A stretch of 64,000 nt of DNA from Pseudosulfitobacter sp. DSM 107133 (GCF_022788695.1 NZ_CP085154.1:2914001-2978000); one strand, 5' to 3'; numbered from the stretch's first letter, positions 1 through 8,451 are shown. A program made the numbers and translations. The notes: a model not told the origin generated them from the letters alone.

Positions 1-332
1 TCAACCTGCACCAGCACATCACCGGCGCGCACCGTGCCGCCGTCTTCAAAACTGTCGGCCATTTCGATCACGCGCCCCGCAACCGCCGCGCGCAGCTCAA
101 GCGTGCGCCGCGACTGCACCTCGCCAAAGGTTTCCAGAACCGGCACCACATCACCCGCCTCGGCCAGCACCAATGTCACCGCAAAGGTGCGTTCACGCGC
201 GGGCGGCGCCTTGGTCTCCCGCGCCAGACGTTCCTGCACCGCACCACGCACCAGATTGCCCGCAAAGACCAGCAAGGCCATTGTCAGCGCCGTCAGGATC
301 AGCCCGATCAGGCTTTGTCTTAGAAACCGCAT
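1..332 (-). CDS. Periplasmic adaptor (HlyD/RND membrane-fusion family), N-terminal part
   Basis: Only the first 110 residues lie in the window; the gene runs off the left edge. It opens with an inner-membrane anchor (about residues 8-26, rich in Leu/Ala) followed by the start of a barrel-sandwich segment (ETFGEVQSRR, then AAVAGRV and GGTVRAGDVLVQV). That pattern is typical of adaptors linking an inner-membrane pump to an outer-membrane channel. The start is the ATG at 332. The pump gene would be expected just beyond the left edge, which cannot be checked here. The family call rests on the N-terminus only. Confidence 0.75.
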   Translation of the reverse strand, partial: MRFLRQSLIGLILTALTMALLVFAGNLVRGAVQERLARETKAPPARERTFAVTLVLAEAGDVVPVLETFGEVQSRRTLELRAAVAGRVIEMADSFEDGGTVRAGDVLVQV

Positions 333-435
333 GCATTCATACCTGTTGGCCCCGTTGCTGTGTCAGAGGCATGATATCATAGCACGAATACGCACTGCGA
401 AACCCGGCCCCACGACGATGTTACGCAAAGCGAGA

Positions 436-978
436 TCATTTCCGTCGCAGATGTTCGTCAAGTCGCGGCATTATTTCAACAAAATTGCAGGGACGGTGGC
501 GGAAATCCAGCTGCCTGACCAGAATTTCATCCCAGGCATCCTTGCAGGCACCGGGACTGCCGGGCAGCGCGAACAGATAGGTGCCGCCCGCCACACCGCC
601 CGTGGCACGGCTTTGCACGGCGCTGGTGCCGATCTTGTTCATGCTGACGATGGTAAACACCGTGCCAAAAGCGTCGATTTCCTTTTCATAGACATCGCGG
701 TGCGCCTCGACCGTGACATCGCGGCCCGTCAGGCCGGTGCCGCCGGTGCTGATCACCACGTCGATCTGCACATCGGCGCACCATGCGCGCAGCTGGTCCG
801 CAATCTCGGTCCGCTCGTCTGCGATGATCTTGCGGTCGGCCAGCACATGCCCCGCCGCCGCGATCCGGTCCACCAGCACATCGCCCGAGCGGTCCTCGGC
901 CAGCGTGCGCGTGTCGCTGACGGTCAGCACCGCGATGCGGACGGGGATAAACTCTTTGCTCTCGTCAATCCGGCTCAT
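436..978 (-). CDS. moaB: Molybdenum cofactor biosynthesis protein B
   Basis: 180 residues, the normal length for MoaB/MogA-like proteins that act on molybdopterin, usually as the adenylyltransferase step. The MoCF-binding signature STGGTG is at residues 77-82 and LPGSPGA at 138-144; both belong to the family's substrate site. Its ATG overlaps the stop of the upstream LysE-type gene by 4 nt, so the two are probably co-translated. The other moa genes of the window (moaD, moaE) lie 14 kb away at 14.6-15.3 kb. Function is inferred from family membership; MoaB rather than MogA is suggested by the N-terminal layout. Confidence 0.92.
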   Translation of the reverse strand: MSRIDESKEFIPVRIAVLTVSDTRTLAEDRSGDVLVDRIAAAGHVLADRKIIADERTEIADQLRAWCADVQIDVVISTGGTGLTGRDVTVEAHRDVYEKEIDAFGTVFTIVSMNKIGTSAVQSRATGGVAGGTYLFALPGSPGACKDAWDEILVRQLDFRHRPCNFVEIMPRLDEHLRRK

Positions 979-1592
979 GCGCTGCGCTCCAGCAAGGCCA
1001 ACCGCACCGCGAGGGCCGCAAAAATTCCGCTGGTGATATAGTCCAGCACCCGGCTGCCCCGCGCCAGACGCGCGCCCAGACCCGAGGCAAAGACACCCAC
1101 GGCCCCGTTGATCACAAACCCGCCCAGCGCCATCACCAGCCCAAGGATCAGGAATTGCACCAGCACAGGCAGCCCGTCGGGCTGTACGAACTGGGGCAAG
1201 AAGGCCAGCACGAACAGGATCACCTTGAGGTTGGTCAGGTTCACGATCAATCCCGTGCGAAACGCCTGAATGGCACGCAATCCGCCCGCCTTGCTGCGTT
1301 TCGCGTCACTGCCGCGCAGCAGTTGCAGCGCCAGATACAGCAGATAGGCCACGCCGGCCCAGCGGATCACCTCGAACGCGCCCGGCACCGTGGCCACCAC
1401 AGCGCCCAGACCCAGCCCCGCAAGTCCGGTGTGAATAAACGCGCCCAGCGAAATGCCGGCACTCGCCGCCACCGCCGCCCGTGGCCCGGACCTCAGCCCC
1501 TGGCCCAGACAAAACATCATATCCGCCCCCGGCGTCAGGTTCAGCGCCAGCGCCGCAGGCAAAAACGCCAGCAAGGTAATCCATTCGGTCAT
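975..1592 (-). CDS. LysE/RhtB family amino-acid exporter
   Basis: 205-residue inner-membrane protein with about six hydrophobic segments and the LysE family N-terminal motif (LNLTPGADMM near residues 18-27). Members export amino acids or homoserine lactones; the substrate cannot be told from sequence. The ATG at 1592 is chosen because it has a GGAA Shine-Dalgarno 7 nt upstream. An in-frame TTG at 1604 would add only four residues. The gene ends inside the start of moaB (ATGA overlap), so it is the first gene of a two-gene unit. Confidence 0.88.
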   Translation of the reverse strand: MTEWITLLAFLPAALALNLTPGADMMFCLGQGLRSGPRAAVAASAGISLGAFIHTGLAGLGLGAVVATVPGAFEVIRWAGVAYLLYLALQLLRGSDAKRSKAGGLRAIQAFRTGLIVNLTNLKVILFVLAFLPQFVQPDGLPVLVQFLILGLVMALGGFVINGAVGVFASGLGARLARGSRVLDYITSGIFAALAVRLALLERSA

Positions 1593-1619
1593 TGTCGGTT
1601 CCAATCCGATGTCACGGGG

Positions 1620-2216
1620 TCACGCCCCAAGGTCAAACCAGTTCACAGTCGGCCCAAGGTTGACCACACGCGTGTCACCAATCTGCCCCTCCTGCCCCCA
1701 GCAATCGTGAATGTGCCCGCAAAACATCAGCTTGGGCTGGATACGTTCGACCGCCACGCGGATCGCGGTCGATCCCACAGACTCGCCGCCGCTGGTCACA
1801 TCCACCACGCCTTTGGGCGGGGCATGGCAGATCAGCAGGTCGGCCCCATCACAGCCCGCCAGCATCGTGGCGGCAGCGTCTTCGTCCAGATCGCAGGACC
1901 ATTGGCCAAAGGGCGTCGGCGGCACGCCATAGCCCATACCGAACAGCCGCAGCCCGCCGACCTCATGCGCATCGCCATGCAGCACCGTCGCGCGGGGTGC
2001 TGCGGCGCGCAACTCGTCCACGCTTTCCGCATTGCCCGGCACCAACACCAACGGCACCGCGATCCCGTCCAGCAGCGCCATCGCGCCCCCCAGATCATGC
2101 CGCATGTTGCAATAATCCCCCGCGCCAATCACCAGATCGGCATCGGCGCTCGCGGCCACCAGATCGGCGGCCCGCGCGCGGGCGTGGTGCAGGTCGGAAA
2201 AGGCCAGAATCCTCAT
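1620..2216 (-). CDS. Metallophosphoesterase family protein (calcineurin-like)
   Basis: 198 residues. Family metal-binding motifs appear in order: SDLHH near the N-terminus, GAGDY, GNAE, a CHAPPKG segment and a C-terminal GHIHDCW. These supply the Asp/His/Asn ligands of the two-metal site. The start at 2216 overlaps the stop of the uracil-DNA glycosylase gene (ATGA), giving a coupled pair. A longer open frame continues upstream to 2720, but it is out of phase with the overlapping gene's coding logic and is ignored. The substrate is unknown; the family covers nucleotides and phospho-proteins. Confidence 0.88.
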   Translation of the reverse strand: MRILAFSDLHHARARAADLVAASADADLVIGAGDYCNMRHDLGGAMALLDGIAVPLVLVPGNAESVDELRAAAPRATVLHGDAHEVGGLRLFGMGYGVPPTPFGQWSCDLDEDAAATMLAGCDGADLLICHAPPKGVVDVTSGGESVGSTAIRVAVERIQPKLMFCGHIHDCWGQEGQIGDTRVVNLGPTVNWFDLGA

Positions 2217-2986
2217 GCGTTCAACCGTGCCTGTATGTCCAGAAGGTCCGCCCAGGCCTCGCGCTTGGCCAGCGGATTGCGCAGCAGATGGGCGGGCGGG
2301 AACATCGGCATGGCAGGCTTGCCGCACACCTTGGCCCAGGTGCCGCGCATCCGCGTGATGCCGGGTTTCCCGATCAGCGCCTGCGCGGCCACATTGCCCA
2401 TGATCACAACCACATCCGGGTCGGCCAGCGCAATGTGACGCTCCAGAAACGGGGCCATCATCGCAATTTCCTCGCCCGTCGGCGCGCGGTCCTGCGGCGT
2501 GCGCCAGGGCAGCGCCAGCGTGGCATAGACCGGCACATCGGTGGACCGCCCCATGCCGATGGCCGCAAACATCGCATCCAGCAACGCGCCCTCGGCCCCG
2601 ACAAAGGGCGTGCCGGCACGGTCTTCCTCGCGGTTCGGAGCATCGCCCACAATCATCACCCGCGCCGCCGGATCGCCATCGGCAAACACCAGATTGCGCG
2701 CGCCCTTCTGCAGATCGCAATGTCCAAAGCCCGCAATCGCCGCGTGCAAGCCCGCAATGTCGGCAGCCTGCGCCGCAGCCGCGCGCGCCATCGCGGGCAG
2801 ATCCACCTGCGTTTCAACAAAGCGCACCGCGCCCTTTTTCGGCACTTGCGGGGCGGCCTTGGGCTTGGGCGCGGCGGCGGGTGTTTCATAGCGGTTCACG
2901 GGCGCATCCATGATGCACTCGTCCACCCCCAGTTCAACCTGCCACGCAAGCAAGGCGGCGGCGTCATGATAACTTAGTGATTCCAT
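2213..2986 (-). CDS. Uracil-DNA glycosylase-like protein, diverged active site
   Basis: 257 residues related to type 4 uracil-DNA glycosylases, with an extra N-terminal Ala/Pro/Lys-rich linker (residues 30-52). The core motif is GDAPNREED (114-122) instead of the usual GEAPG.xED. Of the four [4Fe-4S] cysteines usual in the family only Cys90 remains: by my alignment Phe87, Trp161 and Ala178 occupy the other positions. The C-terminal HPAYLLR motif reads PPAHLLR (230-236). Trp at position 161 is common in alphaproteobacteria, from memory. It may be a cluster-free glycosylase or have another DNA role. Its 3' end overlaps the metallophosphoesterase gene. Confidence 0.75.
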   Translation of the reverse strand: MESLSYHDAAALLAWQVELGVDECIMDAPVNRYETPAAAPKPKAAPQVPKKGAVRFVETQVDLPAMARAAAAQAADIAGLHAAIAGFGHCDLQKGARNLVFADGDPAARVMIVGDAPNREEDRAGTPFVGAEGALLDAMFAAIGMGRSTDVPVYATLALPWRTPQDRAPTGEEIAMMAPFLERHIALADPDVVVIMGNVAAQALIGKPGITRMRGTWAKVCGKPAMPMFPPAHLLRNPLAKREAWADLLDIQARLNA

Positions 2987-3050
2987 GCTGCCACTCTACG
3001 CCGCCCCGCAGCCAGACAAAACGCCTGTTACACGCACCTGCCGCCGATGC

Positions 3051-3079
3051 TTGCCGCCCCCCAGCCGCGCCCCTATAAA
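3051..3079 (+). promoter_or_regulatory. Sigma70-type promoter of pyrB
   Basis: TTGCCG (3051-3056), a 17-bp spacer and TATAAA (3074-3079) make a good housekeeping promoter. Transcription would start close to 3086 and give a very short leader before AGGAG (3091-3095) and the pyrB ATG at 3104. No attenuator-like structure fits in so short a leader. Confidence 0.6.
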
Positions 3080-3103
3080 GCGCGCAACTCAGGAGACCTG
3101 CGC

Positions 3104-4045
3104 ATGACCTTCAAACACCGCCATCTGCTGGGCATCGAGCCGCTTGCCCCCACAGACATCACCACGCTGCTGGATCTGGCCGACGATTATGTCGCCCTGA
3201 ACCGCAACGCCAAACATTCCGATACGCTGGCGGGGCTGACGCAGATCAACATGTTCTTCGAAAACTCGACCCGCACGCAGGCGTCGTTTGAAATCGCGGG
3301 CAAACGGCTGGGTGCCGACGTGATGAACATGGCGATGCAGGCCTCTTCGATCAAAAAGGGCGAAACCCTGATCGACACCGCGATGACCCTGAACGCCATG
3401 CATCCCGACCTGCTGGTGGTGCGCCATCCGCAATCGGGCGCGGTCGACCTGCTGGCGCAAAAGGTCAACTGCGCCGTGCTGAACGCCGGTGACGGCCGCC
3501 ACGAGCACCCCACCCAGGCGCTGCTGGACGCGCTGACGATCCGGCGCGCCAAGGGCCGCCTGCACCGCCTGTCCATCGCCATCTGCGGCGACATCGCCCA
3601 CAGCCGCGTGGCGCGTAGCAACATCATGCTGCTGGGCAAGATGGAGAACCGCATTCGCCTGATCGCCCCGCCCACGCTGATGCCTTCGGGCATCGAGGAA
3701 TTCGGCGTCGAAGTGTTCGACGACATGGCCAAAGGGCTGAAAGACGTCGATGTGGTGATGATGTTGCGCTTGCAAAAAGAGCGCATGGATGGCGGTTTTA
3801 TCCCCAGCGAACGCGAATATTACCACCGGTTTGGACTGGATTCCGAAAAGCTTGCACATGCCAAGCCCGACGCCATCGTCATGCACCCCGGTCCGATGAA
3901 TCGCGGCGTGGAAATCGACGGAACACTGGCCGACGACATCAACCGCAGCGTTATTCAGGAGCAGGTGGAAATGGGCGTGGCCGTGCGCATGGCCGCGATG
4001 GACCTGCTGGCGCAAAACCTGCGCGCCGAACGCGCCGCGGCCTGA
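3104..4045 (+). CDS. pyrB: Aspartate carbamoyltransferase catalytic subunit
   Basis: 313 residues; catalyses carbamoyl phosphate plus aspartate to carbamoyl aspartate, the committed step of pyrimidine synthesis. The carbamoyl-phosphate loop STRTQ is at residues 55-59. [13 protein letters not shown] and the aspartate-side [11 protein letters not shown] are intact, so it looks active. The ATG at 3104 follows AGGAG with 8 nt spacing; the upstream in-frame extension to 3047 has no support. It is followed by a small membrane protein and a dihydroorotase homologue on the same strand. Adjacent pyrB and pyrC-like genes often encode one holoenzyme. Confidence 0.97.
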   Translation: MTFKHRHLLGIEPLAPTDITTLLDLADDYVALNRNAKHSDTLAGLTQINMFFENSTRTQASFEIAGKRLGADVMNMAMQASSIKKGETLIDTAMTLNAMHPDLLVVRHPQSGAVDLLAQKVNCAVLNAGDGRHEHPTQALLDALTIRRAKGRLHRLSIAICGDIAHSRVARSNIMLLGKMENRIRLIAPPTLMPSGIEEFGVEVFDDMAKGLKDVDVVMMLRLQKERMDGGFIPSEREYYHRFGLDSEKLAHAKPDAIVMHPGPMNRGVEIDGTLADDINRSVIQEQVEMGVAVRMAAMDLLAQNLRAERAAA

Positions 4046-4108
4046 CACGGCACTGGCCGCGACGGACTTTTGCCATATCTCGTAACGCACCCCACAAAGG
4101 GCACCCCA

Positions 4109-4648
4109 ATGAGCCTTGCTGAAATACCCCCGATGGAACGCGGCCGTTTGCGCCTGTTTGCCATCAACAAGACCGAAGACGAAGCCCGCGCAATTCTGGC
4201 CGAAGGCACCCATGCGATCCAGACCCTGCTGGGTGCGAACGACCTGAACCCCGACTTTATCGAACTGTTCCGCGTCGCAGATCTGGGGGATATGGGTCTC
4301 GATGACTATCTGCACACCGGCTATGACATTCCCCGCGCACAGCTTGATCCACAAGCAGGCCGCCTGCGCGCGCTGGAAGGCTATGTGCTGGTTGTGCTGT
4401 CGCTGGCCTTCCGCGACCTCCACGTCACCCTGCCCGACACGCCCGACCTGACGCTGATCGGCACATTCGGCGCGCCGGCAGCGGAATGGAGCACAACCGA
4501 AACCATCACCAGCGCGGCGGCAGAGCCCTACAGCGGCCCCCCCAAGGCCAGCAAACCGGTATCCGATGCTGCAATGTCAGGCCGCGTCGCGACCGTCGCA
4601 CTGCTTGTGATATTTCTGATTACCGGACTTGTGGTCTGGATCGCGTAA
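4109..4648 (+). CDS. Hypothetical protein with C-terminal membrane anchor
   Basis: 179 residues, not recognised as a named family. The first 120 residues are an acidic soluble domain (MSLAEIPPMERGRLRLFAIN at the start), then a Pro/Ser/Ala linker, and a single hydrophobic helix at about 157-178 ends the protein (LLVIFLITGLVVW). A tail-anchored inner-membrane protein with a cytoplasmic head is the simplest reading. The ATG at 4109 has AAAGG 8 nt upstream. It sits between pyrB and the pyrC homologue on the same strand, 63 nt after pyrB, so it may be part of that operon. Confidence 0.75.
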   Translation: MSLAEIPPMERGRLRLFAINKTEDEARAILAEGTHAIQTLLGANDLNPDFIELFRVADLGDMGLDDYLHTGYDIPRAQLDPQAGRLRALEGYVLVVLSLAFRDLHVTLPDTPDLTLIGTFGAPAAEWSTTETITSAAAEPYSGPPKASKPVSDAAMSGRVATVALLVIFLITGLVVWIA

Positions 4649-4788
4649 GGTCTGGACCTTAGCAAAGCCTGAAAGGGGTAGGACACAGCGGTGCCGTGCG
4701 CCCCGGGGGCGGGCTTGGTGACAAAGCCGTCGCCCCTCTCCCCTTTCACTACTGTCCAAACCCCGTTAAAGCCTGTGCAAACACCGGA

Positions 4789-6099
4789 ATGAGGATGCCC
4801 CCCTTGACCCTGACCCTCTTTACCAACGCCCGCCTGATCGACCCCGAAGCCGGACAGATCATCGACGGAGGCCTTCTGGTCGAGGATGGCAAGATCAAGG
4901 ACATCCTGACCCAACCCGCTGAAAACCCGAGTACCTTCGGCGCTGATCACATCGTCGACTGTGCGGGTAAATACCTGGCCCCCGGGATCATCGACATTGG
5001 CGTAAAGGTCTGCGAACCCGGCGAGCGCCACAAGGAAAGCTTCCGCTCGGCCGGTGCTGCCGCTGCGGCGGGCGGTGTTACGACCATCGTCACCCGCCCC
5101 GACACCGATCCGGCCATCGACAATCCCGAGACGTTGGAATTCGTCATCCGTCGCGCCCGCGAAGCCGCCCCTGTACACGTGTTGCCCATGGCCGCGCTGA
5201 CCAAGGGCCGGATGGGGCGCGAAATGACCGAAATCAGCTTTCTGCTCGACGCCGGTGCCGTGGCCTTTACCGACTGTGACCACGTGGTGACCGACACCAA
5301 GGTGTTCTCGCGCGCACTGACCTATGCGCGGTCGCTGGGTGCGCTTGTCATTGCCCATGTGCAGGACCCGGGCCTGAGCAAGGGGGCTTGCGTGACTTCA
5401 GGCAAGTTCGCCTCTTTGCGCGGCCTGCCGGGGGTGACGCCGATGGCCGAACGCATGGCGCTGGACCGCGACATCGCGCTGATCGAAATGACCGGCGCGC
5501 GTTATCACGTCGACCAGATCACCACCGCCCGCGCCCTGCCCGCGCTGGCGCGGGCCAAGGCCAACGGTCTGGATATCACGGCGGGCACCTCGGTCCACCA
5601 CCTGACGCTGAACGCGCTGGACGTGGCCGACTATCGCACCTTCTTCAAACTCAAACCGCCCCTGCGCGACGAAGACGACCGCGTGGCGGTGGCCGAAGCC
5701 GTCGCCTCGGGGCTGATCGACATCATCTCGTCCATGCACACGCCGCAGGACGAAGAAAGCAAACGCCTGCCCTTCGAAGAAGCCGCAAGCGGGGCCGTGG
5801 CGCTGGAAACCTTCCTGCCCGCGGCGCTGCGGCTGGTCCATGCAGGCCTGATCGAACTGCCGCAACTGTGGCGCGCGCTGTCGCTGAATCCGGCCACACG
5901 TCTGGGCCTGCCCGCAGGCCGACTGGCCGCAGGTGCCCCCGCCGATCTGGTGCTGTTCGACGCCCATGTCCCTTTTGTCATGGACCGCACGACACTGCGC
6001 TCGAAATCCCGCAACACCCCGTTTGACGGCCAGCGTATGCAGGGTAAGGTGCTGGCAACATATGTGGACGGCGCATGTGTTTTTGAAATGGGGGCCTGA
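4789..6099 (+). CDS. pyrC: Dihydroorotase homologue, probably non-catalytic (PyrC'/PyrX-like)
   Basis: 436 residues with the amidohydrolase fold order of class I dihydroorotase (PGIIDI, EPGERHKESF, SVHHLTLN, KLKPPLRDEDDR, ASGAVALET). The metal-binding HxH that should precede EPG is Gly71-Val72-Lys73, and the catalytic Asp of the usual ATDHAPH block is Met316 (SSMHTP). It is therefore probably inactive. In pseudomonads such a homologue is a structural partner of PyrB. The start is uncertain: ATG 4789, ATG 4795, or TTG 4804, which has GAGG 9 nt upstream. It ends directly against the plsY start codon. Confidence 0.85.
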   Translation: MRMPPLTLTLFTNARLIDPEAGQIIDGGLLVEDGKIKDILTQPAENPSTFGADHIVDCAGKYLAPGIIDIGVKVCEPGERHKESFRSAGAAAAAGGVTTIVTRPDTDPAIDNPETLEFVIRRAREAAPVHVLPMAALTKGRMGREMTEISFLLDAGAVAFTDCDHVVTDTKVFSRALTYARSLGALVIAHVQDPGLSKGACVTSGKFASLRGLPGVTPMAERMALDRDIALIEMTGARYHVDQITTARALPALARAKANGLDITAGTSVHHLTLNALDVADYRTFFKLKPPLRDEDDRVAVAEAVASGLIDIISSMHTPQDEESKRLPFEEAASGAVALETFLPAALRLVHAGLIELPQLWRALSLNPATRLGLPAGRLAAGAPADLVLFDAHVPFVMDRTTLRSKSRNTPFDGQRMQGKVLATYVDGACVFEMGA

Positions 6100-6708
6100 A
6101 TGCCGCTGATCGAAAGCTCGACCTTTACGCTGATTCTATGGTCCTTTATCGGCTATGGGCTGGGGTCCATCCCCTTTGGCCTGCTGCTGACGCAACTGCT
6201 GGGCCTTGGCAACCTGCGCGAGATCGGATCGGGCAATATCGGCGCGACCAACGTGCTGCGCACCGGCAACAAGACCGCCGCCGCCCTGACCCTGCTGCTG
6301 GACGCGGGCAAAGGCGTGGTGGCCGTGTTGCTGGCGCGGGTCTATGCAGGCGAGGACGCCGCCCAACTGGCCGCGCTTATGGCGATGCTGGGCCATTGTT
6401 ATCCGGTCTGGCTGGGCTTCAAGGGCGGCAAGGGTGTTGCAACTTTCCTTGGCCTGATGTGGGCGCTGGCATGGCCTGTCGGACTGGGCTGCTGCCTGGC
6501 ATGGGCGTTCGGCGCCTTCCTGTCGCGGATCTCGTCGATGGGCGGGCTGATGTCTGCGGCAGCGTCGACATTCCTGCTGGTGTTAACCGGCAACGGCTCC
6601 ATGCTGGCCCTTGGTGTCGCGCTGACAGTGCTGGTGTTCTGGCGCCACCGCGCCAACATCGCGCGCATCCGGCAGGGAACCGAACCCAGAATCGGCCAGA
6701 AATCCTGA
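6100..6708 (+). CDS. plsY: Glycerol-3-phosphate acyltransferase PlsY
   Basis: 202-residue integral membrane acyltransferase that moves the acyl group of acyl-phosphate to glycerol-3-phosphate, the first step of phosphatidic acid synthesis. The PlsY motifs are present: SIPFG near residue 23, GSGNIGATNVLRT (about 43-55) and GFKGGKGVAT (about 106-115). The start ATG directly abuts the stop of the preceding gene, so translation is probably coupled. The linkage of phospholipid and pyrimidine genes has no obvious functional meaning. Confidence 0.95.
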   Translation: MPLIESSTFTLILWSFIGYGLGSIPFGLLLTQLLGLGNLREIGSGNIGATNVLRTGNKTAAALTLLLDAGKGVVAVLLARVYAGEDAAQLAALMAMLGHCYPVWLGFKGGKGVATFLGLMWALAWPVGLGCCLAWAFGAFLSRISSMGGLMSAAASTFLLVLTGNGSMLALGVALTVLVFWRHRANIARIRQGTEPRIGQKS

Positions 6709-7016
6709 CCCACACACCACGCGCCAGAACGCAATCCGACCCTTCGGGGAGGATTTTTTGAACCAGAGAAGCCGGACGGTCCGGCCCCCAACGCGACCCG
6801 CTTCGGCAGCCGCGTCGAGGACCTTCTCCGGTTACAACAGGTCGCATCCCTGCGCCTGCTGCCCCTTGATCCTGCACAGCCATGGTTAACTTGCCGTAAA
6901 CAGCCCCCCTTCTCTGGTTCTAAAAAATCCCCCCCCCGGAGGGTCGCTGGAAAAATCGTTTGACGTGACTGTCAATTCTGGTATTTCTGTCATTACAGAA
7001 ATTAGTGAGACACGAC
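6709..7016. other. Intergenic region plsY to GbsR-type regulator
   Basis: About 308 bases without a convincing gene. The plsY frame stays open past its stop but has no start codon or ribosome site. The right end carries the regulator promoter: TTGACG at 6960-6965, then a -10 (TATTTC, 6982-6987) overlapped by the palindrome at 6983-7002. An imperfect CtrA-like site lies at 6886-6901. No canonical terminator for plsY was found. Confidence 0.6.
6983..7002. promoter_or_regulatory. Operator palindrome in regulator promoter
   Basis: ATTTCTG-N6-CAGAAAT, a perfect 7+7 bp inverted repeat covering the predicted -10 region of the downstream regulator gene. The same two half-sites with the same spacing occur again at 7580-7599. 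Placement over the -10 predicts repression, most simply autoregulation by the GbsR/MarR-type protein encoded next. Confidence 0.65.
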
Positions 7017-7562
7017 ATGCACCTGACCCCCGCCATGCAAGACTTTATCCTTCACTGGGGGGAAATGGGCAACAAATGGGGCACCAACCGCTCGGTTGCA
7101 CAAATCCACGCCCTGTTGCACATCTCGCCCGAACCCTTGACTGCTGAAGACATCTGCGAGCTGCTGAACCTTGCGCGCTCGAACGTGTCGACCGGATTGA
7201 AGGAACTGCAAAGTCAGGGGCTGGTCAAAGCCAGCCGGCAGCTGGGCGACCGCCGCGATCATTTTCATTCGATCCGCGACATGTTTGATCTGGTCCAGAC
7301 GGTCGTGCGCACCCGGCGTGAGCGGGAGTATGCCCCGACGCTGGCCGCCCTGCGCGAGGTCAAAGCGCAGGCCGCCACCGACGCGACCCCCGCAGCCGTG
7401 CAAAAACGCATCGACGACACCCTGGAGACGATGCAGCTGTTTGACGACTGGTACACCGACATCGACCGCATTCCGCGCGGCGTGCAACTGTCCCTGCTCA
7501 AGATGGGCGCGCGCATTGCCCGCTTTATCCCCAAGGGGAAAACCAAACCCGAGGCGGAGTGA
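7017..7562 (+). CDS. GbsR/MarR family transcriptional regulator
   Basis: 181 residues. A winged helix-turn-helix occupies about residues 35-95 (LTAEDICELLNLARSNVSTGLKELQ is the recognition region, then a basic wing KASRQLGDRRDHF), followed by a helical dimerisation half. The N-terminal HWGEMGNKWGTNRSVAQIHALL is characteristic of the GbsR-like branch. The ATG at 7017 is preferred; a GTG at 7005 would add four residues. The gene lies between two copies of one palindrome (6983-7002 and 7580-7599), which suggests control of itself and of the two membrane proteins downstream. The ligand is unknown. Confidence 0.88.
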   Translation: MHLTPAMQDFILHWGEMGNKWGTNRSVAQIHALLHISPEPLTAEDICELLNLARSNVSTGLKELQSQGLVKASRQLGDRRDHFHSIRDMFDLVQTVVRTRREREYAPTLAALREVKAQAATDATPAAVQKRIDDTLETMQLFDDWYTDIDRIPRGVQLSLLKMGARIARFIPKGKTKPEAE

Positions 7563-7579
7563 TTTTTTCACGACTGGAG

Positions 7580-7599
7580 ATTTCTGAAATGGCAGAAAT
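7580..7599. promoter_or_regulatory. Second copy of the operator, over a start codon
   Basis: ATTTCTG-N6-CAGAAAT, identical in half-sites and spacing to the palindrome at 6983-7002. It starts at the last base of the GGAGA ribosome site (7576-7580) of the next gene and contains that gene's ATG (7589-7591). A protein bound here could block transcription through the operon. The hairpin in RNA could also affect translation. Confidence 0.6.
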
Positions 7600-8035
7600 A
7601 ACTGCAAATAACGATAGAATTTTCTGGCACGCGCGCCGCACCGGACCCCGATATCTGATTGATCCGGTAGCCTTTTTCGTCGCCCTGTTCGGCGGACCGC
7701 TGCTGGTGGCACTGCTGGGCTTCTGGGCGCTCATTCCGGTATTTGCGCTGGTTTTTGGCGGGCCGGTTTACCTGTTGCTGGCCACGCCTGCGCTGTTGAT
7801 CCATCTGCGCTTTCGCGATGGTGAGACAGGGGGGATCATAACTCTGGCCTTCGCCGTCGTGATTGGTGGCGCAGCCGCAGGCTACGTCTATGGCCTGCTG
7901 GTCCCAGACAGCGAGGTGGCGATCATCGCCCTGTTCTACGGTGGCTTCGGCCTGATCCTCGGACCGCTGTGGGCCGGGGCATTCGGCTGGATCTACAACC
8001 GGTTGCGCAGCGATTTCAGCCGCGTGCCCCACTGA
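7589..8035 (+). CDS. Conserved small integral membrane protein
   Basis: 148 residues with about four hydrophobic segments (roughly 29-49, 50-70, 80-105, 110-138) and no recognised enzymatic motif. ATG 7589 is chosen because GGAG (7576-7579) lies 9 nt upstream. A GTG at 7559 overlapping the regulator's stop would add ten residues and is the alternative. The operator palindrome spans this start, so the gene is a likely target of the upstream regulator. A homeostasis or stress role is possible but unproven. Confidence 0.75.
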   Translation: MAEITANNDRIFWHARRTGPRYLIDPVAFFVALFGGPLLVALLGFWALIPVFALVFGGPVYLLLATPALLIHLRFRDGETGGIITLAFAVVIGGAAAGYVYGLLVPDSEVAIIALFYGGFGLILGPLWAGAFGWIYNRLRSDFSRVPH

Positions 8036-8059
8036 ATTCCTGCATCACAAAGGAGACAT

Positions 8060-8416
8060 ATGATGCTGATACTTGCCGTGATTTACCTTGCCATTGCCTT
8101 GGGAATGCTCGTCGCCCTGGCAGCCATGATCCTGAAGATCGGCACCCTTTTGGGCCAGTGCCCCGAGGCCCGACACGCAGCACGCGCCGCTGCGGTGACC
8201 ATTGCCACCGGCTTTTGCGCCATCGGCGCGGGCGGTGTGGCGCTGATCGGTGGCGCACTGCCTTTGATCCAGTCCGAACCAGCCGCTGGGTTGTTGCTGG
8301 CGTTGGGGCTGGTTGCGCTGTGTCTGGGGCTTGGCTTTACCCACGCCGTCGGCACCCTGCGCGCCGTGGTCAGTGACACGGCCAAGCCCGATCTGGCGGA
8401 AGCCGCAGCGGCCTGA
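8060..8416 (+). CDS. Small membrane protein, three hydrophobic segments
   Basis: 118 residues, mostly hydrophobic: segments at about 2-30, 47-70 and 76-98. It ends in an Ala-rich tail (LAEAAAA). AAGGAGA immediately upstream is a strong ribosome site; ATG 8060 is directly followed by a second ATG. It is 24 nt after the previous membrane protein and is probably in the same regulator-controlled operon, which ends at the hairpin at 8425-8451. No family was recognised. A MotA/ExbB-like look (alternating TM and short loops) is only superficial. Confidence 0.7.
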   Translation: MMLILAVIYLAIALGMLVALAAMILKIGTLLGQCPEARHAARAAAVTIATGFCAIGAGGVALIGGALPLIQSEPAAGLLLALGLVALCLGLGFTHAVGTLRAVVSDTAKPDLAEAAAA

Positions 8417-8424
8417 CCTGTGCT

Positions 8425-8451
8425 GACCGGCCCGATAACACCGGGCCGGTC
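8425..8451. terminator. Strong hairpin between convergent genes
   Basis: Perfect 10-bp stem GACCGGCCCG / CGGGCCGGTC with a 7-nt loop, located between the end of the plus-strand membrane gene and the end of gshA on the minus strand. There is no U-tract on either side, so it may be a weak bidirectional terminator or a 3'-end stabiliser. Confidence 0.6.

Noticed and set aside
6886..6901. CtrA-like site TTAA-N7-TAAAC.
   Set aside because: The second half-site has a mismatch and there is no cell-cycle gene nearby.
6709..6915. Open frame continuing after the plsY stop.
   Set aside because: No start codon or ribosome site and no recognisable protein.
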